A stretch of 64,000 bases of DNA. Source: Bacteroidota bacterium. GTDB lineage: Bacteria > Bacteroidota > Bacteroidia > Cytophagales > Cyclobacteriaceae. The stretch covers positions 11,751-75,750 of the forward strand of contig JAEZEH010000077.1 in the NCBI GenBank assembly GCA_023417785.1, in the 5' to 3' direction. Of this stretch, positions 59,552 through 64,000 are shown in pieces (the first letter of the stretch is position 1; the number at the start of each line of letters is the position of its first letter). Under the pieces are notes generated by a model that saw nothing but the letters and a program-made list of their open reading frames with translations, was not told the origin of the DNA and ran no database searches. Position numbers and translations under genes: made by a program.

Positions 59552-60583
59552 ATGCGCGAAGATTATTTGAATAGTGATTCGGAAGGATTCAATGCAGCCG
59601 AAAAAGAACTGGAGAAAGCGCTGAGACCACTTTCGTTTGAGGATTTTACGGGCCAGCAGAAGGTCGTCGACAATATAAAGATTTTTGTACAGGCCGCCCG
59701 ACAGCGTGGGGAACCGCTTGACCACGTACTCCTGCATGGTCCGCCGGGACTTGGAAAGACAACACTGTCTTACATTATCGCGAATGAACTTCAGTCGAGC
59801 ATCAAGATCACATCAGGGCCTGTGCTTGACAAACCCAGTGATCTGGCCGGCTTGCTTACGAACCTCGAGCCGCATGACGTTCTTTTCATTGATGAAATTC
59901 ACAGACTCAATCCGGTTGTTGAGGAATATTTGTATTCCGCTATGGAAGACTTTCGGATTGACATCATGCTTGATTCGGGGCCAAACGCGCGGTCTGTTCA
60001 AATCGGGTTGAATCCATTTACTCTTATCGGAGCGACTACGCGAGCAGGACTTCTTACGTCACCTTTGCGTGCTCGTTTCGGGATCAACGCCAGGCTCGAA
60101 TACTACGATTCCACTTTGTTGACGGGTATTGTAAAGCGATCCGCAGGCATATTAAATACACCCATTCACCCGGATGCCGCGTTTGAAATCGCCCGGCGCA
60201 GCCGGGGTACTCCGCGAATCTCCAATAACCTGTTACGACGAACCCGTGATTTCGCACAGATCAAAGGAAATGGTACAATTAACAAAGACATTGCACAAAT
60301 CGCGTTGAAAGCGCTTGACGTCGACGAGAACGGTCTTGATGAAATGGACAACCGTATTCTCCTGACTATTATTGAAAAGTTTAAGGGCGGTCCCGTGGGA
60401 ATTACAACGATTGCCACAGCAGTAGGCGAGGAAGCTGAAACCATTGAAGAAGTGTATGAACCGTTCCTTATTCAGGAGGGGTATATCAAACGTACCTCAA
60501 GAGGCAGAGAAGCCACCGAACTTGCCTACAGACATTTGAAACTGGCGCCGAATCCGTTGAAAACGAAAGGTCTCTTTGATTGA
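59552..60583 (+). CDS. ruvB: Holliday junction branch-migration ATPase RuvB
   Basis: AAA+ helicase motor of the RuvAB complex. From the ATG at 59552 it has 343 residues; the frame extends upstream to 59489, but the added residues do not match the family. Walker A is GPPGLGKTT, Walker B is FIDEIHR, sensor I is LIGATTRAG, and the arginine finger region SPLRARFG is present. The C-terminal winged helix carries QEGYIKRTSRGREAT. The S9 peptidase ATG follows 47 bases after its stop. Its partner ruvA is at 2061. Confidence 0.97.
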   Translation: MREDYLNSDSEGFNAAEKELEKALRPLSFEDFTGQQKVVDNIKIFVQAARQRGEPLDHVLLHGPPGLGKTTLSYIIANELQSSIKITSGPVLDKPSDLAGLLTNLEPHDVLFIDEIHRLNPVVEEYLYSAMEDFRIDIMLDSGPNARSVQIGLNPFTLIGATTRAGLLTSPLRARFGINARLEYYDSTLLTGIVKRSAGILNTPIHPDAAFEIARRSRGTPRISNNLLRRTRDFAQIKGNGTINKDIAQIALKALDVDENGLDEMDNRILLTIIEKFKGGPVGITTIATAVGEEAETIEEVYEPFLIQEGYIKRTSRGREATELAYRHLKLAPNPLKTKGLFD

Positions 60584-60630
60584 ACACAAATCTCGGCTTA
60601 TGCACATTGCTCATACTTAATATTAACCTT

Positions 60631-63312
60631 ATGATTCGAAAACCCTTTCTAACGTTGTTGATGGTACTTGCCTTCTGTGTGGGATCCCTCGCCCAGAAGA
60701 AGCAAACCACGAAAGAACCGCCCCTGATTGACCGCGAGCTTTTCTTCGATAATCCCGAGATTGCCGGTGGCCAGTTATCACCCGATGGAAGCATGATCAG
60801 CTTCCAGAAAGAATACAAAGGGAAAATGAACATCTGGGTGAAGAAATTCGACGAGCCTTTTGAAAAGGCACGACCAGTTACCGCTGATACGTTAAGACCC
60901 ATTCCCGGTTACTTCTGGACGTACGACAGCAAATACATCCTATTTGTACAGGACAAAGGCGGGAACGAAAACTTCCACGTATATGCTGTAGATCCGTCAG
61001 CAAAAGCCGGATCAGACGGAGCACCTCCGGCGCGCAACCTCACACCAATGGATAACGTTCGCGCCATGATCTATAACGTATCCAAAAAAAATCCGGATAT
61101 CCTCTGGGTGGGATTGAATAACCGTGATCAGGCATGGCATGACTTGTACGAACTGCGTATCTCCGACGGCAAGCTGACGCTGCTAAAGGAAAACAAAGAT
61201 CGTCTTACGGCATTTTATTTTGACTGGGATGAAAATATCCGTTTGGCTACGCGTTCCGCAGACGATGGTACGAATGAGATCCTCCTTGTTGATGGAGACG
61301 GTTTCACCAAGATATTCGACTGCTCCGTACTGGAAACGTGTAACCCCGTCGGTGCATTTGACAAGGGGAACAAGTCATTCTATCTTATTTCCAACAAAGG
61401 CGAGGAGAACTTCACCAAACTGTATCTCTTCGACCCGCAGGCAAAAGCTGTTTCTCTTGTCGAAGGTGACCCTGAGGGTAAAGTGGACTTTGGCGGCGTT
61501 CAATTTTCCGATAAAGACAGGAGTATTATAATGACGTCTTATACGGATGCAAAAACGCGACGCTATTTCAAGAATAAAAAATTCGAGGATGCATACAAAT
61601 TCATTCAGTCCAAATTCCCTGGAAAGGAAATCGGAGTTTCCTCTCTGACCAGAGATGAAAACAAAATGCTGGTAAGCGTTTACAGTGACACGGATCCGGG
61701 AACGGTTTACTTCTTCGACATGGAGAAAAAAAATCTGGTGAAACAATACACCCCTCGCCCGAAGCTTCAGTCGATGGCGCTGGCAAAGATGGAACCGATC
61801 TCTTATAAGTCATCCGACGGATTGGAAATTCCCGCCTACCTCGTTCTGCCAGTCGGGAAAGAACCGAAGAACCTCCCGGCTGTCGTGGTACCTCATGGTG
61901 GTCCATGGGCACGCGACTACTGGGGCTATAACAGCTACGCGCAATTTCTCGCCAATCGTGGCTATGCTGTGCTGCTCCCAAACTTCCGTGGCTCGACCGG
62001 GTACGGAAAGGCATTCCTGAATGCCGGAAACGGTGAGTGGGGCCAGAAGATGCAGGACGATATTACCTGGGGTGTAAAACACCTGATAAGCAAAGGCGTC
62101 GCAGATCCAAAAAGGATAGGTATTATGGGTGGATCATACGGCGGATACGCTACCCTGGCCGGACTCGCCTTTACGCCTGAAGTGTATGCTGCAGGTGTTG
62201 ACATTGTAGGTCCATCCAATCTTATTACACTGTTAAACTCAATACCGCCTTATTGGGAATCCATCCGAAAGGTATTTAATGAAAGAATGGGCGATCCCAA
62301 TACACCGGAGGGGAAAGCCCGGCTCGAGAAACAGTCTCCGCTTTTTTCAGCAAAAAACATCAAGGCCCCGTTACTGGTGGTCCAGGGCGCAAATGATCCC
62401 CGCGTAAAGAAAGCAGAATCTGACCAGATTGTTTCGGCGTTGCGCGAGTTGAGCATTCCGGTAGAGTATATTAATGCACCCGATGAAGGTCACGGTTTCC
62501 GCGACGCCGTGAATAGCATGGCCATGCTTGCGTACACTGAAAAATTTCTGGCAAAGCATCTGGATGGCAGATATCAGTCAACCATGAAACCAGAGGTTGC
62601 CGAGCGCCTCGAAAAAATTACGGTCGATGTATCAACTGTTGAGGATCCGACGAAAACGGCTGAAACAAAAATTGAACGAATCAAACCCGTAGCTGATCTG
62701 CAGGAAGGATCGTTCAGGTATGCTGCGACGATCATTGCGGGTGAACAAAAAATTAACATGGACATGGCTCGTGAGATTAAAGGCGAAGGAGGAAACTGGT
62801 CGATTACTGAAACATCGAAGACCCCTATGGGCGATATTGTGGATCAAAACGTCGTTTCGAAAGGCTCACTCGTTCCGGTCCAACGTAAAATCAAGCAAGG
62901 TCCGGCCGACATTGAAGTGAATTATTCCGAGGCAGAGATCACCGGATCAATGAAAATGAATGGTCAGGACAGGCCAATCCAGGCGAAGCTCGAGCACCCG
63001 GTCGTAAGCGATGGCGCCGGAATGGATCTGATCATAGCACGTCTGCCATTGAAGGAGAATTACCAGACCACCATCGCTGTATTCGATGTAATGACTTCGA
63101 AAGTCAAAAAAATGCAGATTAAGGTATTGGGATCTGAAAAAATAACTGTCCCTGCCGGCCCATTCGACACGATGAAAGTATCGGTCACCGAAATTGACGG
63201 CCCATCGGTCTCTACGCTTTGGATTTCACCCGATAGCCGAAACACGATCAAAATTGAAGCTAACATCCCGCAAATGGGAAATGGCAAGCTCCTGGTGGAG
63301 TTAACCAATTAG
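60631..63312 (+). CDS. S9 prolyl-oligopeptidase family peptidase with extra C-terminal domain
   Basis: An 893-residue exported peptidase (start ATG 60631; signal peptide MIRKPFLTLLMVLAFCVGSLAQ). Residues to about 400 form the beta-propeller that gates the active site, followed by the alpha/beta-hydrolase domain with Ser502 (GGSYGGYA), Asp589 (GANDPRV) and His621 (DEGHGF), all intact. Beyond residue 650 is an unusual extension of about 240 residues, mainly beta, ending KLLVELTN; it resembles DUF3108-type envelope domains rather than the peptidase. Standard S9 members end soon after the catalytic His. A TTG in the ruvB stop could start it 17 residues earlier but the signal peptide points to 60631. 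Confidence 0.9.
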   Translation: MIRKPFLTLLMVLAFCVGSLAQKKQTTKEPPLIDRELFFDNPEIAGGQLSPDGSMISFQKEYKGKMNIWVKKFDEPFEKARPVTADTLRPIPGYFWTYDSKYILFVQDKGGNENFHVYAVDPSAKAGSDGAPPARNLTPMDNVRAMIYNVSKKNPDILWVGLNNRDQAWHDLYELRISDGKLTLLKENKDRLTAFYFDWDENIRLATRSADDGTNEILLVDGDGFTKIFDCSVLETCNPVGAFDKGNKSFYLISNKGEENFTKLYLFDPQAKAVSLVEGDPEGKVDFGGVQFSDKDRSIIMTSYTDAKTRRYFKNKKFEDAYKFIQSKFPGKEIGVSSLTRDENKMLVSVYSDTDPGTVYFFDMEKKNLVKQYTPRPKLQSMALAKMEPISYKSSDGLEIPAYLVLPVGKEPKNLPAVVVPHGGPWARDYWGYNSYAQFLANRGYAVLLPNFRGSTGYGKAFLNAGNGEWGQKMQDDITWGVKHLISKGVADPKRIGIMGGSYGGYATLAGLAFTPEVYAAGVDIVGPSNLITLLNSIPPYWESIRKVFNERMGDPNTPEGKARLEKQSPLFSAKNIKAPLLVVQGANDPRVKKAESDQIVSALRELSIPVEYINAPDEGHGFRDAVNSMAMLAYTEKFLAKHLDGRYQSTMKPEVAERLEKITVDVSTVEDPTKTAETKIERIKPVADLQEGSFRYAATIIAGEQKINMDMAREIKGEGGNWSITETSKTPMGDIVDQNVVSKGSLVPVQRKIKQGPADIEVNYSEAEITGSMKMNGQDRPIQAKLEHPVVSDGAGMDLIIARLPLKENYQTTIAVFDVMTSKVKKMQIKVLGSEKITVPAGPFDTMKVSVTEIDGPSVSTLWISPDSRNTIKIEANIPQMGNGKLLVELTN

Positions 63313-63317
63313 AGGAT

Positions 63318-63352
63318 AAAAAAAGGAGGTTCGAAACGACCTCCTTTTTTTT
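63318..63352. terminator. Bidirectional terminator between the S9 peptidase and ndk
   Basis: A GGAGGT/ACCTCC stem extended by A and T tracts, with eight T residues on the plus side and seven on the minus side. It lies directly after the stop codons of both convergent genes and can serve both. Confidence 0.9.
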
Positions 63353-63354
63353 GA

Positions 63355-63774
63355 TTAAAACTTTTCCAGTCCGGAGAAAAAGAAGTTTCCCTCTATAGTG
63401 GCGTTATCGTCGCTGTCAGAGCCGTGGATTGCATTCGCCTCGATTGACTTGGCGAAAAGGTTACGAATTGTTCCGGGTGCGGCCTTCTGTGGGTCGGTGG
63501 CGCCGATCAAAGCCCGAAAATCTTCAACAGCATTATCCTTCTCAAGAATCATCGGAATAATCGGACCGGAAGACATATAGTTGCAGAGGTCGTTGTAAAA
63601 CGGACGTGCTTTATGAACTTCGTAAAACTGCCCGGCGCGCTCGGCTGATAAGCGGGTTTTCTTCATTGAAACTATCCTGAAACCGGCTTCTTCAATCATT
63701 TTGATTATTGCACCGGTGTTTCCTGCGCCAACGGCGTCAGGTTTGATCATTGTAAAAGTCTTGTTGCCTGCCAT
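63355..63774 (-). CDS. ndk: Nucleoside diphosphate kinase
   Basis: Equilibrates nucleoside di- and triphosphates, including dNTPs made from ribonucleotide reductase products. The 139 residues contain the start MAGNKTFTMIKPDAV, the nucleotide-binding GPIIPMILEKDNAVEDFRALIG, and the catalytic His in NAIHGSDSDDNA, with the phosphohistidine motif intact. Convergent with the S9 peptidase, with a shared terminator, and divergent from the next gene. Confidence 0.98.
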   Translation of the reverse strand: MAGNKTFTMIKPDAVGAGNTGAIIKMIEEAGFRIVSMKKTRLSAERAGQFYEVHKARPFYNDLCNYMSSGPIIPMILEKDNAVEDFRALIGATDPQKAAPGTIRNLFAKSIEANAIHGSDSDDNATIEGNFFFSGLEKF

Positions 63775-63813
63775 ATAAGTGATTTATTGAAAGGGCATTT
63801 GCCAATTCGGCCG

Positions 63814-63845
63814 CAAAAATACGAGTTTCGTCAATTCGTCGACAA
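63814..63845 (-). promoter_or_regulatory. Promoter of ndk: TTG-N21-TAttTTTG
   Basis: The clearest complete promoter in the window: on the minus strand a TTG (complement at 63843-63845), 21 bases, then an exact -7 box (63821-63814), 39 bases before the ndk ATG. Confidence 0.65.
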
Positions 63846-63899
63846 ATTTCGTCAGGATTTTCCGAGGGCAAGTCCAAGTAAAACTGACGCCTCATGGTT

Positions 63900-63907
63900 T
63901 ATCTTTG
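63900..63907 (+). promoter_or_regulatory. Bacteroidota -7 box (TAtcTTTG)
   Basis: Exact TAnnTTTG ending 37 bases before the ATG at 63945; a second, weaker CATTTTTG follows at 63918-63925. It drives the gene divergent from ndk. Confidence 0.45.
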
Positions 63908-63944
63908 ATTTTTCTTCATTTTTGCACCTTGCTTTCAACCAGAC

Positions 63945-64000
63945 ATGAATAATCTGGACAATTTCAAAGAATATCTCGAATCGCCGCGAAAAATGGTGCT
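63945..64000 (+). CDS. Start of a gene cut by the window end, possibly DHH phosphoesterase
   Basis: Only 18 codons are visible (MNNLDNFKEYLESPRKMV). The sequence resembles the N-terminus of DHH-family bifunctional oligoribonuclease/PAP phosphatases (NrnA type), which in Bacteroidota often sit next to ndk, but the DHH motif itself is outside the window. Identity is a guess from the first residues and the neighbourhood. Confidence 0.45.
   Translation, partial: MNNLDNFKEYLESPRKMV

Overview
The window is a chromosomal segment of a Bacteroidota bacterium, most likely a Cytophagales member (Chryseolinea/Ohtaekwangia-like; this placement is inference from style and gene content, not a search). The evidence is a full-length SprA (the giant outer-membrane pore of the type 9 secretion system), GWxTD and Lnb/DUF4105 proteins, an AccD without zinc cysteines, a long Lys/Ala/Glu tail on ribosomal protein S16, an absence of Shine-Dalgarno sequences, and repeated Bacteroidota-type -7 boxes (TAnnTTTG) ahead of genes on both strands. 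Coding density is high. I see no rRNA, tRNA, CRISPR, insertion sequence or prophage: this is core genome rather than an island.

Layout. 1-12 kb (plus): the end of kdsD, a mannose-1-phosphate guanylyltransferase, ruvA, sprA (7.3 kb), gcvH, lipA and a hypothetical. 12-22 kb (minus): an operon deoC-gapN-acyP-MBL nuclease, a small exported basic protein, a 1398-residue TPR protein and a methyltransferase. 22-28 kb (plus): a GWxTD protein, rsmI, suhB and an M16 peptidase. 28-33 kb: a MacB/FtsX-type permease (minus) with a sigma-54-like promoter, a 55-residue Cys-rich membrane protein, a radical SAM/SPASM protein and a DUF4105/Lnb protein. 33-39 kb (minus): the 2-oxoglutarate dehydrogenase operon sucA-sucB-lpd. 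39-43.5 kb (plus): rpsP-rimM-trmD-rplS, class I aldolase and accD. 43.5-45.2 kb (minus): hemE and rplU-rpmA. 45.6-50.3 kb (plus): class I ribonucleotide reductase nrdB-nrdA behind three helically phased DnaA-box-like sites, then D-lactate dehydrogenase. 50.3-57.2 kb (minus): two SGNH hydrolases, an MBOAT acyltransferase, a frameshifted lipoprotein gene, and acetyl-CoA synthetase upstream of them. 57.6-64 kb: methyltransferase, apbE, ruvB, an S9 peptidase with an extra C-terminal domain, ndk, and the first codons of a possible DHH phosphoesterase.

Functional links. GcvH is a lipoyl carrier and LipA makes the lipoyl group; SucB carries two further lipoyl domains and Lpd re-oxidises them. DeoC yields glyceraldehyde-3-phosphate, the substrate of GapN. 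The SGNH/SGNH/MBOAT set looks like an envelope or exopolysaccharide O-acyl transfer cassette. rpsP-rimM-trmD-rplS is the classic translation cluster.

The items most worth following are the phased DnaA boxes before nrdB, the exact 7 x 34-residue higher-order repeat in the TPR protein, the sigma-54-like promoter plus palindrome before the permease, the two-SGNH acyltransferase cassette, the S9 peptidase fusion and the frameshifted lipoprotein. I found no clear evidence of an entirely new biological system.
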